Below are positions 1-13,183 of a stretch of 64,000 nucleotides of DNA, piece after piece. The position numbers were made by a program, and so were the translations under genes. The stretch is from positions 18,251,514-18,315,513 of the forward strand of contig NC_019862.2 in the NCBI RefSeq assembly GCF_002234675.1. Reading direction: 5' to 3'. Below the pieces are notes generated by a model, which had not been told where the DNA came from, searched no databases, and saw nothing but the letters and a program-made list of their open reading frames with translations. Position 1 is the stretch's first letter, and the number at the start of each line of letters is the position of its first letter. This DNA is from Oryzias latipes (Eukaryota > Chordata > Actinopteri > Beloniformes > Adrianichthyidae).

Positions 1-46
1 TTATGATCTTTTCTGTCATTAAAACTATTGTATTTTGTCTAAACAG

Positions 47-610
47 GAAGTCAAATTCAAATTTCCACTGCCTATACTTTGTTATTTCTTTAGCGAACCC
101 GTGTTGAAGTTCTGCTATCAGTGTGGCCGCTCCTTGTCTGTGAAGCTAATGGCATGTAGCCACTGTCACAGAGTTTCCTTCTGCTCCCGGACCTGCAAAC
201 TCAAAGCGTGGGACGAAAGACACAAACTTGAGTGCACATCTGGATGGGGTAAGGACTAGGTCTTATTACAACCCAATAAATCCAAACAACTCCAGATGAA
301 CCAAGACACCAGTAAATGCCTTTTAATAATTGTATCATTACTTTGTCAAGAATACCTTAAAACTTAAAGGTGAACATTTGTGAGCAGAAATATATGATTT
401 ATGAATTGGTTTTTCTTTTTTATCAACGCAGAAGCTGCAAAGTCCTCCCACAAGGCAACAACACTTCATAAAACTCAGAGACCTCTGAAATCTTTCGCTA
501 AAACCATCTCACCAAAAGTGAATATCACAGCCAAAGCTCAAAGGGGACCCGAGCCGTTTCTCATGGCAGAGAATCCAGTCACCCTAAAGGAAAACTACAG
601 CAGCAATTAA
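47..610 (+). CDS. MYND zinc-finger protein, last two coding exons (5' part outside window)
   Basis: The exons are about 94-248 (or from 47 if the earlier AG is used) and 432-610, joined in phase 1 (TGG G | AA GCT) and ending at TAA 608-610. The first carries a complete MYND-type zinc finger: CYQC, then CSHC, FCSRTC and a final H-x3-C, spaced as in the family. MYND domains are protein-interaction modules that bind proline-rich partners. The tail of about 60 residues is basic, Ser/Thr-rich and looks unstructured. Two acceptors are possible: AG at 45-46, and a stronger pyrimidine-rich one ending at 93. The finger, starting CYQCGRS and sitting at the C-terminus, resembles ankyrin-repeat/MYND proteins such as ANKMY1, but that is a guess from memory because no ankyrin repeat lies in the window. 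The MYND call is firm; the gene name is not. Confidence 0.7.
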
Positions 611-1394
611 TGAAACCTTAACCTTTTAGTGCTTACATATAAGCACTTACCTGAGATTTGCACTGTATATTATTGATTATTTGAAATATTCTGTTGTGCC
701 ATAGATGTTTTTATGTTTTCATTCACTCTAACTTTTACAATGATAAATTAGTGACGTGGTCCTTTACAGAATGACAGAAATGCTGTGAGTAAAGTCTCAC
801 AGATAGTATCAGAACTTTTCCCATACAGTTTACTGCTTAGATTTGTCAAACTGTTACTGCAGAAAGTAAAACAAAACCCTGCTGTACCTACATTTCTAAA
901 ATACACCTGAGAAAATGCCTTTTTTCTTTTGAGCAATGTCAGGATTTGTGCTTTTCATGTTTTCCTTTTCTTGGTTTTAATATACTTTATGTTCTAGTTT
1001 TGTGTTTTCCCTTCAGTCCCAGTCAAACTAGGTTCCCACACACCGAGAGCCAATATTCACAACTGGTTTCTAGTTCAAATAATCCATTTAGTTCTTTTAT
1101 AGAATCCAGTCAATCCAGTATTCCAGGAATGAGCTGCTCCTCCTACAGCAGACATTCATAACCTTGTACAAGAATGCCCCGAATAAACATAGATTTCATC
1201 CTAGCACACCTAAAAGCAAAGATTTCTCTTTTTTTAAATTCGGTATTGTTTGTTTTTTCGGAGATCATTTTTAATTTTGTTTTTATTACAGAAAACACAA
1301 CTTTTGTAAACACGATTAGATGCCAACAGCTGGTGTTCAGCTTGAAAACTTTTATTTAGTTTGAAAATTGTAGCCGATGTATACCTTTTGAAAA

Positions 1395-1400
1395 AATAAA
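1395..1400 (+). terminator. Poly(A) signal of the MYND gene
   Basis: An AATAAA hexamer lies about 790 bases after the stop codon, with a second overlapping candidate about 10 bases on. It is the first good signal after the gene and fits a 3'UTR of about 0.8 kb. The end of the transcript cannot be seen from sequence alone. Confidence 0.55.
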
Positions 1401-2700
1401 GATGAAATAAATTGAACGAACCCTTTTTTGACCGTATAAAAATGACGGAAACTGTGTACCAGCCACATCAAAATTTAAGTTGTGGATAATAAAATAAATC
1501 ATTGACTTTGAAAAGGAGGTTTAGATTTTTATGAAGAGTGTAACAAGGTCTTTGTGCATCTCTTCTGCAATATGATCTCTTAATGCCAACTAATATATTG
1601 AGATACCTAAAAAGTAATGTTTCTGTTTTGATGCTGATACTCTAAACGTCTACCACAATGTCTTCACAATTCATTTAATTTTTTTTCTGTTTCTAATGAA
1701 AAGAAAATAGTATCATACATCAGCGATTTTTAAATATTTGTATGTCATTAATTATAAAAGAAATAAAACAGTAGAAAGGCATGATTTTATATGCACAGTT
1801 GTACTATATCTTGAGAAGTGAGAATGAATGAAACGCAAAAAATATGATTATGCAATAACACATCTTCCTGTCTCACAACACTTTATTACATTTTTAGCAT
1901 TCTATCTAATTTTTATTCTTTTTGGATTCATCAATCCATAATGTTAGATTTACTTAATGTTTTAATAAAAGAGAAACTCTAATTAACTGTAAATTATTTC
2001 GACATGGTGAAAACCTGGTGCATCCCAGGAGAGTCAAACGTGGGATGGCCATACACAAACCAGGAAGTCAAAAGCAAAGATTTAACACACCTTTTTAGTT
2101 TTTTAATATATGTCCCAATTATTCAAAGTGTTAAATAGCCAATATTCTGTTTATTAAACAGTTCACATATTGATCTGCTGATTGGTAGAGGGTTATGGCT
2201 GTTATAACTGAAACTGAAACAGTGATTTGTAGGACTTTGTGTTGGAGGAGTTTTTCCTGAATAAGTCATTCATTCATCTTCTTCCGTTTATTCCCTTTCG
2301 GGGTCACGGGGCTGGTCATAGGTCAATATTACTGTCATAAATCAGACCGTTCAAATAACATTAGCTGTATCTTTTTTTTTTTTTTTTTTTTTGCCATTTC
2401 CTTGAAATCTTTATATGGCAGTCTGTTTTGAACTTTGACCCTGTGATTCTTGGTAATGAAATCTATAAAATAAATATAAATAGTAATAAAATGGTAAAAG
2501 CCAAATCTTTTTGCGCGTGTAGACTTAATGTACCGGTACATGTTTTTAAGCCTGAATGTTTGCATCATCTGCGTCCAGTGATTGCTCTCCAAGCCGCGTG
2601 TTTGCATCATCCTGCAGTCTGCATTGTTATAAAGGGTCAACAGAGGGACGGGCAGGCGTGGACCAGGAAGCGGCTGCGGCGCCTCCTCTGGCTCTTTAAC
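1401..2700. other. AT-rich intergenic stretch between the MYND and RNF14-like genes
   Basis: No convincing coding region is present. The stretch contains a repeat fragment near 2266-2315 and a run of about 20 T residues at 2371-2391. The last 150 bases become richer in GC and CpG and probably hold the promoter of the following gene. Confidence 0.6.
2266..2315 (+). repeat. Dispersed repeat fragment (ATTC tandem plus CCCTTTCGGGGTCACG block)
   Basis: A short CATT/ATTC tandem is followed by a block reading TTCCCTTTCGGGGTCACG. The same arrangement returns at 34238-34289, so this is a dispersed repeat. The family name is unknown to me. Confidence 0.6.
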
Positions 2701-2818
2701 ACAAGTTTCCGGGATAACTACCCGTTTAAGAGGGCAGAAAAAGAGACGAACTAGATACATAAATCGTTAGTTTTTGGAGGGTGTCGCTTGTCAGTCTGTC
2801 GTTCATCAGTTCGCTGAC

Positions 2819-5800
2819 ATGAACGCGGATTCGGAGGAACAGGAAGATGAACTGCTCGCCCTGCAAAGTATCTATTATGAGTCGGAGGAGTTCGTCCGGA
2901 ATGAGTCGAAGTCTGCCGGAGAAATCCGAGTGTCCGTGGAGCTTCCTGCTGATTTCACCGTAGTTCTCAAACACGGTAAACATTAAAATGACAGAGAATA
3001 TTACTTTAACTAGAAGTTTTGATTCGATGCATGATTATAATAGATGATTTTTCAATAATTTCCTTATTTTTATCATCTCTCAACTGCACACAACCATAGC
3101 TCACTACATTTTTTTCTATATTTGATGACATCTGTGCTTTTTTTTCTTTAAGATGGAGCTCTGAGAAAGTATGAAATATCATTTCTGCCACCCCTGCTTC
3201 TGACCTTTGAACTTCCTGAAGATTACCCATCCTCCTCCCCTCCCCTGTTCACCCTCACCTGCAGCTGGTTGACTCGCACACAGGTAGAAACAGAAACACA
3301 GTAATTAAAGGGGACTTCTTCAGTTTAGTAAAAGCAACATATTTCTGCTCTACCTCCTTCAGCTTGATTCTCTAAGTGTCCAGCTGATTGGTCTCTACAG
3401 GGCCACAGGGGGCGCTGTGGTGCTGTTCTCCTGGATTCAGTTTCTGAAAGAGGATGCCCTGAAGTTTCTGGACATCCACAGCGTGTTTGAGGTTCCTTCT
3501 GATGAAGACAGTACTCTGTTCCGTAACAAAAGCAAGCAAAAAACAGAGCTCTCAGAAACCAAGATTGATGCTCATGCTTCGGATTTAGGATCCACAACTA
3601 ACCAACAACAAACCGGATCAGATCTTTGGGGATTAGAGCTGCAGGGAGCATCTGGGGATAGTCAACAGAACCCTGCAATTTCACAGGAGATAAACCCAGA
3701 CTTTCAGGGAGCTTCATCACTGGGCTCTGACAAGAATGACCAAAAGCATTTCACTTCTGTCCTCAATCTGAATTCAGGATCTAAACCAGATTATCCAAAG
3801 GCTCTTTCTTCTAGGACTGATCAACAGAATGACCCAATATCTGAACCTGAGCTGCTGTCCGCCCCAAAGCCCGATGAAGTCCCTGAAGATGAGCTGAACG
3901 AAAGATACGCTTCAGGCTCGGCGCTGCCTTCCTCCAGCTCCTCAGAACAAGCTCCAACTGAACAAGACCACCACGTTCCAGCTCACCTGCCAGTCCGAAC
4001 CACAGGTTCTCCTGCACACGAATCCCAACTTTACGCTGGTCTCTCTTTGACTTCATCTCAAATTCTTCTGTCCCAGATTTTAATCCATAATGCATCACAG
4101 AAAGAGAAAGTATTCAGGACCACTGTGTTTGATTGTGGCATTTGTTTTACGGCCTTGTTGGGGTCGGACTGCGTGCAAATACATGGATGTGGCCATGTTT
4201 TCTGCCAGACATGTCTCAGGGAATTCTGTAAGGTCCAAATAACTGAGGGAAATGTCCAGGGAGTCACCTGTCCACAGGCCGGTTGCCCTGCAGCCCCAAC
4301 ACCTGCTCAGGTACAGTCAGCTTCCAAGCTGTAAAATCCCTTTCATCTACAAAGAGTTTAGAGTGCATAGTACTTTAACAGTGGTGCTTTTTAAAATTTC
4401 AAAATGGTACATTAGACTGTGACTTGAGTATTTCTTTCTGCATGTAGATTTCTAAAAGAAAAAAGCATCATTATTTTATTTGGGAGGCTAACGTTATTAT
4501 ATTTTTATCCAATAAATATTATCATTCCGTCCTTTCTGGTATTTTCTTAACAGGTGAAGACTGTTGTAGGTGAGGAGCTCTTCAGTCATTATGATCGCCT
4601 CCTCCTGCAGTTTACTCTGGATAGGATGTCCGGTATGTCCTCTTAGCTTTTACAATCTTCTTTAACTGCGTTTGGAATAAACAGTTCATCCTTTTTAATA
4701 TGCACATTTTGGTTTTGATTTCATTTCCATAGATGTGATCTACTGTCCTCGGCCTTCGTGTAGTTCAGTCATCCTCCTGGAAAAATCCAGCAATGTAGCC
4801 TTGTGCTCTGAGTGCCACTTTGCTTTCTGCACCACCTGCAAAAAGAACTACCATGGAGCAAGCAAGTGCTATGAAGAGAAAAAAATTCAAGAAGAATCAG
4901 GGACAACACCAGAGTTGAGCATGCCACAGTCTGAAGGTACGCAAAAAAACAACAGTTTTGAGTTTACCACTTCAGTTTTCTGCTCCAGATTCACAAAGAA
5001 ATACTCAGAAATGCAATTTTAAGCTTAATTTTCTTTTTATATTTACTCGATCATCAGCCAAATGCAAGAACATGTTAGAAAACACCAAAAACAGGATTTT
5101 CATCAGAGTGGCATTTTAAACATTTCCAAAACATGTGAAACCTTATTCCATGTCTTACTTTATGTAAAAGAAACACATTTCTTAATGTGTTTGTAACTTT
5201 ATAACTAATACAACTAATACGACTGTTGATCTGATAATTGGGAGCAAATTTCCATGCACTGAAAAGACCAAATGACTGACATTTTGTTAAAAAAAAGACT
5301 TAAAGTTTTTAAAGATTTAAAAATTATTAAAGTGATAAACAGCTTATGATTTTTTAATGGTGAATGGCCTGTACTTATGTAGCACTTTTCTACCTTCTTC
5401 CAAGGCCCAAAGCGCTTTGCAGTCACAGTCTCATTCACACATACACACACAATTACAACTCTGATGAATTTCTGAAAAATAATGGTCTGTATTGCTGTGT
5501 ATCTCACAGAGGGGATAAAGGCTCTTTTGGAGGACTATAAATCAGGCAGCAAAGAGAGACGCCGCCTTCTGGATAGAAGATATGGCAGTGCTATATTGGC
5601 CTCGCTAGAAGACAATTTGAATGAGATGTGGAAGATTGACAACACCCAACCCTGTCCTCACTGCTACATTCCAATAGAGGTGGTTTATTACATAAATAAA
5701 ATCATTACAATTATCTTTGTTCTTTTTTAATCTGTATTTTATTTTAACTCTGCCATTTGCTTTTGTGTTGCAGAAAAATGGAGGATGTTCCCACATGTGG

Positions 5801-5842
5801 TGCACTCATTGCAATAATTTTTTTGTCTGGGGTCTAAGCTGA
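2819..5842 (+). CDS. RNF14-like RBR E3 ubiquitin ligase (RWD-RING1-IBR-RING2, RING2 truncated)
   Basis: Seven exons join in frame: 2819-2975, 3153-3283, 3363-4310, 4554-4632, 4733-4936, 5510-5679 and 5774-5842, giving 585 aa. Residues 1-150 form an RWD domain (QEDELLALQSIYY; ELPEDYPSSSPP) that matches RNF14. A Ser/Gln/acid-rich linker of about 200 residues follows, then RING1 from about residue 353 (CGIC...CGHVFCQTC), an IBR from about 442 (YCPRPSC...FCTTC) and RING2 from about 550 (CPHC...GGCSHMWCTHC). In RBR ligases RING1 recruits the E2 and a RING2 cysteine carries ubiquitin as a thioester; that cysteine (GGC) is present. The frame then ends at FFVWGLS, so the last ligand pair (C-W-x-C in human) and the C-terminal tail are missing. 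Human RNF14 has 474 aa and a much shorter linker. The 2819 start fits the human N-terminus; an in-frame ATG at 2774 would add 15 residues. This is probably an RNF14 paralog. Confidence 0.85.
5355..5450 (+). repeat. Dispersed repeat fragment (GCGCTTTGCAGTCAC type)
   Basis: This intronic stretch in the RNF14-like gene has the pattern 'TGTAGCACTTTTCTACC ... AAAGCGCTTTGCAGTCAC ... CATTCACAC'. A longer copy lies at 34436-34650. The type is common in fish genomes. Only the 5' part is kept here. Confidence 0.65.
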
Positions 5843-8800
5843 TATTTATGACTGTCAGACTTGCTGTAGACATTAGAAGAGGTTTAGGGTTTAAGTTCTC
5901 TGCAATTGCTGCATCATTATAAGCTGATTTAGTCAACATAAAAAAAAAAAAAAAAACTTTTAAGAGATTGCACTGTACTTACAAAAAAAGGCCAGGGGGG
6001 AATTTTAAATCAATGTTCAATTTAAAAAGATCAACACATACTAACAGAATTTTATGCAATACAATGCCTCCAACAGTAGATGGCACAAATCAACAAAAAA
6101 AACAAAAAAACAATCTTTGTGTGCGGTTAAATCTAACAGTGAGGGAAAAAACCTGTCTAATATCAGGGTGACTTTCTGACCCCTTTTGATTGACTTGATG
6201 AAAGAAATCAAATATATAATTTTCTTCTTTTCTCACTTCGTATTTTGCAATGGAATTGCAATTCATAAATTAAAGCCTGAAGTTCGTGATACGTACACAA
6301 CGCGTTCTGGGAACGTTTTTTATCTACTCACAGTCTGACTTCCTGTTTTGAAAAGATAGTCCTTCCTTTCTCCATCGTTTAGTCAAAAGAGTGGAACAGA
6401 GTTCTCTGCAGCATGTTCCCAGGAGACACGCCTGAGACATGCTCGGAAGTCTACAGCTGTCTGTCACGTGAAGCCGGAGCGTTTAATGTCCCTGTGCCTC
6501 TTCCAGGAAAGATCCGGTTTTCCACACGGGGGTCATCGCTTCCCTTAAAAACGTCCAAACAATTTTCAGCCTACTGCCCTTCTGGGACCTGGAGAGCTGG
6601 GACTTGTGTTTGTCTGTCCTTTCAGATATACATATAAAGAAATAAACAAAATAAAATAACATTAATAGGATTCCAGATGTATTTTAATATTAAATTTAGT
6701 TTAAACACACCTGGGATACTTATCCTTTGCATTACACCCATTCGGATTCATCGGGAACTATTCGGTGGTTTGGTTTAAGCTTCAAATCTAACTTTTTTTA
6801 AATCATTAGTATGACCCAATCGTAAATTTGAACCCACAACTTCTCAGTTTCACAAACTCAATTAGAGGTATAGGAAAGTTTCCTCCAAAAACAGGAACTA
6901 GTTAACACCACTTTTAACCTTCTGTGGAACCTCTCAGTTCCACATCCACATCCTTTTTTCACCTTTCAGCCAGAAACTAAATCAGCTAAATCAGGCAGGA
7001 TCAGTTAAGAGGCAGAGAGAATCTATTCTTTAACATGAAAGCATCAATGTGAAATTTAGAAATTGAAGTGAATTCAAATCTGCTGACAGTGAGAGCTCAC
7101 AGTCATTCAACTATTAGGGTCCCCTGGGTCAGGTAGACGGAGACGTTGTCATCCTGGACCATCAGAACAGGCATGTACTGCTATACGTTGGTATTTAATT
7201 ACAGTGAATTGTATTTTTAAAGAGAAATTACTTTTGGATTTACTTAGAATTATTGATTTATTATGTTATGTTGAGACTCATTTAACTTTAAATACATAGT
7301 GATTTTAATCCAGCTCTAATGTAGCGTGTGAAAACACAAAAGTCATGTTTCTTATTTAAAATGCAAGTTAATAAAACCTTGATTTTTCACTCAAAAAGAG
7401 CTAAGCTATTAGAAGTGAACTGCTAAATTGAAATGGCTAAATAGTGGCCTAACTAAATGATGATAATAAACTAATGGTACGGCTAGAGGCTGGTTTCAGA
7501 CAGTGATTTTGCCATGAATTTTTTATGTTACCAATAATAAAAATATTTATTGCTTAATTCAATTTTTTTTTAATGTTTGCTATCCTATTTCATAGTCATT
7601 TTTATTTTTTTAGAGCTGAATTTTAGGGGCTTGATTTCTTGATTTGGAGTAGAACAAAACTTCAAGCTTTACTTTGTCCCGCCCAGTTGTCAATGTGGTT
7701 GACCGTTACACCTGTCCCACTTTAAGCTTCATTTTTGCTGTGCAGAATCCAATAGGTGAGGTCAGAGATAATCTGTCCCGTGAAAATATGTCTATGATTA
7801 AGAATAATTTAGTAATCAGAAGAGGCAATGAAAAAATCCTCCCCATTTGAAACAATAAGAGCATCAGCTTATTTCCCCTGGAACAAGATAAGCTACTCTG
7901 TGAAGAACAGATGAGATATTTGTTCATTGTAATAAACATCAAGACTGCTCTTTCATTTTCATCTGCATGTTTATTCATCTATCAGAAAACACACATAGGC
8001 ATCCTCAGAAAGGAGTTTTCCTGGCATCCATTCAGACAGTGGTGTATTAGCAACATTGTTCAGAGGCACTGAAAGTGTGCTGAGGTTTTCACAGGAGTTT
8101 ATTCTGTCCTGCAGCGCTGCTGGCTGGTTCAGGGCCCCTGACAGTAAAATAAGTGAAACCTCTTTTACTGCATCAGGGAACATGAACCGGTCTGTAGATC
8201 GGGATACATGGACTCATACATGACGCAAGAATATGTCAGTTTCCTTTATATTTTGCTTCCAAAACACTATAAACTACTCTAAAATGTGCGAAACATGCGG
8301 GTAAACCGATATTATTCTAAGTAAGAATATTGCAACAATGCTATGCCTCACATTTTTGCAATCAAAAGTGTATTAACTCCTGAAGCGTAATATTGAAAAC
8401 AAACAGCAACAGCTGTTTTCATTAGAATTGGAAAACACAGATAACAGATAAACCTATATTGCAAGGAAATTGGTACTTTTTATAGCTAAAAAGCTGTCAA
8501 TCTGACTAAAATCCCCCCAAATCATGTTTGTTTTCAAATCAAACCAAAGACAAAGATTTCTCTGACTAAAAATAGGTCCATGCATTTTGCAAGCATTCAG
8601 AGTTTCTGTGCAAAACCAGCACAGATAGTTTGCAAAATGCGAGTATAAAGTGTACATACCTGAAAATACTGTCACATTTTTTAAATGTTGGCAACACTTG
8701 TTGCTTTACTAGTATTTGTTTAAAAAAACATCTTAAAAACACAATTATAATGTGTTGAGCCACACTTGCAAGCTAAAAAAGAACATAGTACAGCTTACTG

Positions 8801-11232
8801 TAGCAAAAGTAAATCCTTAATTTTATTTTATATATATATTGAACAAATACAAAAATAGCTCTCTGATTAAATTGTAGTTGAGCTGTAGTTGAACCTCAAA
8901 ATAAAACTTTTCCTCTGTATGAACCGTTCTACAGCAAGCCACAGAGCCCAAATATCACAATTTGTTTCTTCTTGAAAAAATTAAATAACTTTTCATTGTT
9001 TAACACTGTTTAACAACAAATGCAGATTTATGAGAGTTAACAAAAAAGACCCTCTTTGGTTTTTGATGTTATTATTATTTTAAAAAGACAGCATTTTAAT
9101 AAGCAAATAATGACCAGCACCAATCAGTGCTATAACCATACGGAGACACATAACGCTGTCTTGGATTGCTAAAGTCAAAGGAATGGGATTTATTACAAAC
9201 TGAGCATTTTCTTATCTTTTTTTTTTTTATTCAGCTGCATGATAGAGAAATTGATTTTCTTTAAGCTCACTTCACGGTGTTGCCCAAATATCCTGATCTT
9301 CTCAGCCCAACCATGCAGCAGGTGAATAAACTCACAAAATCATGACTGTAATACAAATCTGACAGAGTTTCTACTTCTAGCCTTGTAAACATTTAATTTG
9401 AAATTATTGAGAGGTAAATAATGATCATAAAAGCAAAACTTGAACAACATTCTATAAAATACTTTTTCTTATAAACACCATAAAAACATTTTTCTTTCGT
9501 GCAGTTTGTTAGATTCATTGCTGTATTCCCAGCCATCCATTCAAAAAAAAAAAAAATCTAGAAGAACTTCCTTCAGTTTTCACGCCGCAACATATTTAGC
9601 AGCTTTTATGTACTCATGCTCAGACTAAACCAGACCACTGAAGTGGTTCATAACAAATCTGTCATTTACAGCAAAACAGGTTAAACAATAGTAACTTAAG
9701 GTGCTGGAAAACTCCAACAGTTAGCTTTCAGTAATGAGAATTATACCAGTAATCAAGAATCATAAATTCATAAATATCTAATCTATCATCGAAGGCAAAT
9801 TTGAAGCTTTTTAACTAAATAACATGGGAAATCACAAAAACATAATTCGTTGGTGCTTTTCCAATTCGGCTAATACTAGATAAATAGCATCATTTCTCAA
9901 TGTATGGCTTTTACCTGCCTAAAATGCTTGTGGGAGTGTTATATATCATATCATTTTACAACAAAATAAAACATTTGCAGATAGTTCCATTTTTAGGTCT
10001 TTGAACACTTCCAATTTCCTAATTCTTGGAATATTTTTTTCTCTAAACGAAAGAACAGCGGAGGATCAAAGGGTTTACCAAAAACATCATTTACAATGTA
10101 CATTTAGGCAAATTAAACGTATTTCAGCATAATCTGGTTGTAGAGAGATTTGACTAGCACAAAAAAGTGTTAAAAATATAATTTAAACTCAAAATACGTC
10201 TTAACTTTTCTTCATTACAGCTGTTCAAAACGTCAGTTTATCAAAATGCATTAGAGATATGTAAAAACTAACTAATAATGTAATTTAGATCCAGTTTGCA
10301 AACTATCTTTCTTGTTCATTCTTTTGTTGTTGTTGTTTTTTACTTAGACCTCTGGGTGCAATGTGGATTATGCAGAAACAGATGTGCACATGCAACGTGT
10401 TTGTCCTTTTGAAACTAAGCCAGTATAAAAGAACTCTTCTCTCAACACTGGAGCAGCTGCACATGATTATCTGCCCAACAGCAAACCAGTGCAGCGCTGG
10501 GACTGAGATTTTGACGTAGAGCAATCTGGTTAATACTGCAGCTGAGACTTTTTTATTCCGTTGTACAAAGACAGATTACTTTTTAGCTTCAGCAATGTTC
10601 CTATTAAAGGAAATTAGAGGTCACGTTTACATTAAGATGCTGTGTAAAAGCTTTCTATTTTTTATTTTGCTATCAACATCCCAGACTTTCCTGCAAACTT
10701 GATTTAAAAGGGTTTATCATGGTCCTCCAGATTCTATTAAAATCATTCCCCAATTTTCATTCCTCGCAGATTTTTCAACCATTTGCCTTCCAGAGGCTTA
10801 TTTTTGTTGCTATTGATTGCTTGCTCAACTTCTGAGCACTAATTTTTAAAGAAATTGTGTGCAAAAAGGCATCTAACCATAAAATATATGGGGAAAACTG
10901 TTATTAGGCTTTCTGAAGTTGGTCAGTTACAAAGTCTGGACTGAGTGAAACAGCAACTAATGTCCATAAAGATCCTTTAAGAGTCCATCAGAAAGCTTTG
11001 ATAGTAATTGATAGGCTTCTTTAAAAGATTCCAATAGTTCCATGAAAGCAAACTATAAGAAATGAAAAAAGAAATGTTTATGGAACATATATTACTGTTT
11101 TACCAGTAAGGTTCAAAGGAGCATCAGTCTTTGGTTGAACTGCACATTTCTCATGGCAACATTGGTGTGATATGACGGCTGTCATTTCAATAATGCCTCA
11201 TTTTTACAATAAAGATTGATCATATACATATA

Positions 11233-11264
11233 CTTAGTCCAACATATAACAATGTTGGACTAAG
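11233..11264. repeat. 13-bp perfect inverted repeat
   Basis: CTTAGTCCAACAT at 11233-11245 pairs with ATGTTGGACTAAG at 11252-11264 across a 6-base loop. In a minus-strand zmat3 3'UTR it would form a stem-loop. Function unknown. Confidence 0.75.
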
Positions 11265-13156
11265 CCAAGAGGGATTTCCCAGTACTGGCTTGTGGGCAGC
11301 TCATTAGCTTGCTATGATCCCCCTGTTCCCTCCGTTCCTCAACAGTTCATTATTTACTGCTCTCGCTGCAGTCGAGCATGACTCTCATCTTCAATCCAAG
11401 AAAATGTTATGCTAGGAGCACTTTCATGAAAAACAACACTGTTATTTGTAGGACTGTTAACAGTCAGTGACAATAACATGGTAAATTCTTTGTGTTTCAC
11501 CTACAGCTCTTTGTTGTTCATTCCTAAACTAAACCGTACTTCCAATAGCCCCATGATCACTAGAGTACCGTATATCTTTTTTTTTGCTGTCTTTTGCTTT
11601 ATCTCTTTACAGTGAGTCCTAAAATGCTACTGTGTTGTGTCCTTACAGTTCTCCTGAGCCCATTTGTGTCTTGTCAAGTGTGAGTGTGTGCATGAAACGC
11701 GCACCAAAATGATGTGAACAGCTGCCTCTTCCCACAGAGACTTAACCGAGCAAAGAGCAAAGCTTAGATGCTGCTTCCATTCAACTGTGCATCAGATAAC
11801 AGCGACTGTAACCAATGACGACCGTGTAAATTGCTTTTTAAAACTCTGCAGAAAGGAGTAAATCACTACATATCTGTAAACTACTTGAATAAAGAACTGT
11901 ATTTTCTAATTTATATTGTCTAAATTATTAGAATGATGGGATTTTAAATAGTTAAAAAAAAACAAATATCAACAGTCTTGTTTTTGTTTACCTCAGCGTT
12001 TCTTTCTTATTATGTAGAGGTTGTATCATTCCAGACACAAGAGCAAACCTCCACAAACCTCCAGTCTGCAGTTTCTTCAGCTTAACATAATAAACTAGAA
12101 TAAAAGCTTATTGAGATTTATTTTAGCTGATTTATTTGGGATAAATGTGATGTGGATCAAAGCAAAAGCACTGAAAAAAAATCTGCCTTCAAATCCAGAC
12201 AGCCCATTCACTTCTCTGCAACTGCTTCACAGTGGTTTAAATCCTGACTGTGCTCCTTAGAGAGATCTACAACGATATACATGTAGTGATCCAATAGATA
12301 TACAGGAGCTTTACATTTTGCAAACTAATCTAAACATTACAGTTAATTGCACTCAGTGGTGCTTTTTCCTTTAGAGAGTGAGGGACCCTGCATCAAAAGC
12401 CGTTTCAGCAGCTTCAGATGCAGTCTTCTCCTGACACACTGCACTCCAGAAAATGATGATAGCAAGGGCTTTTTTTTTTCCTGCTGATGGCATCAAAGGT
12501 TGTACTGCGGAACAAAGATGGCGCTGAGGGCCTTAAGCCAAACCCACACACAAACACAAAGTGCTTGTAGGTCATCCAGCCTACATGGTATAATAAGATT
12601 CTTGATAGTTATTAAATAAATATAACATTTTACACATTTTTAAAACATTAACAATAAAGTTTTGATACGGTATTGATTATTTGACTATATTTACATTTGT
12701 TATTATAGTGAATATTGTTTACACAGCATTTGTGTCACTTTTTATGACAGACTGGAAAACCCTAAAACAGCACAAATTGTTTCCACTGAAGGATATTGCC
12801 AAGATTCTTGATCAGCATCTCATCAAAGTACTGATCAGAGGTCAGCTAAGGCTCAGATTCACGTGATGCCTGTTAGAGTTTATTGTGCTTTGCTCTAAGA
12901 AATATCAAGAAGTAGTGCTTTGGATTATTCTAACCCCTGCTATGTGATTAAGATGTTGCTCCTCTATGGCCCCACTTTCATTTGCTGCAGAGCCAGAACA
13001 AAAATATTTTAGGTTCAGAAACAAATATTTGAAATGTACATTTTTTTGTCTACATCCTTGATCATTTATGTACCTTGTCTTCCCTTCCTTTAACTTTGCA
13101 ACTTCATTTAGCATTTTCTCTTGATGCTTCAGTTCTTCTGCCGTCTCTTCTGGCTG

Positions 13157-13183
13157 CCCCCCCCCCCCCCCCCCCCCCCCCCC
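13157..13183. repeat. 27-base C homopolymer
   Basis: An uninterrupted run of C. Its length is likely to vary between individuals and to be error-prone in sequencing. Read on the minus strand it is a G run about 490 bases past the zmat3 stop. Confidence 0.95.

Noticed and set aside
2335-2760. 141-codon minus-strand frame upstream of the RNF14-like gene
   Set aside because: It includes a poly-Lys stretch from the T run and has no recognisable domain; overlapping frames exist on the other strand. It lies over the promoter of the plus-strand gene.
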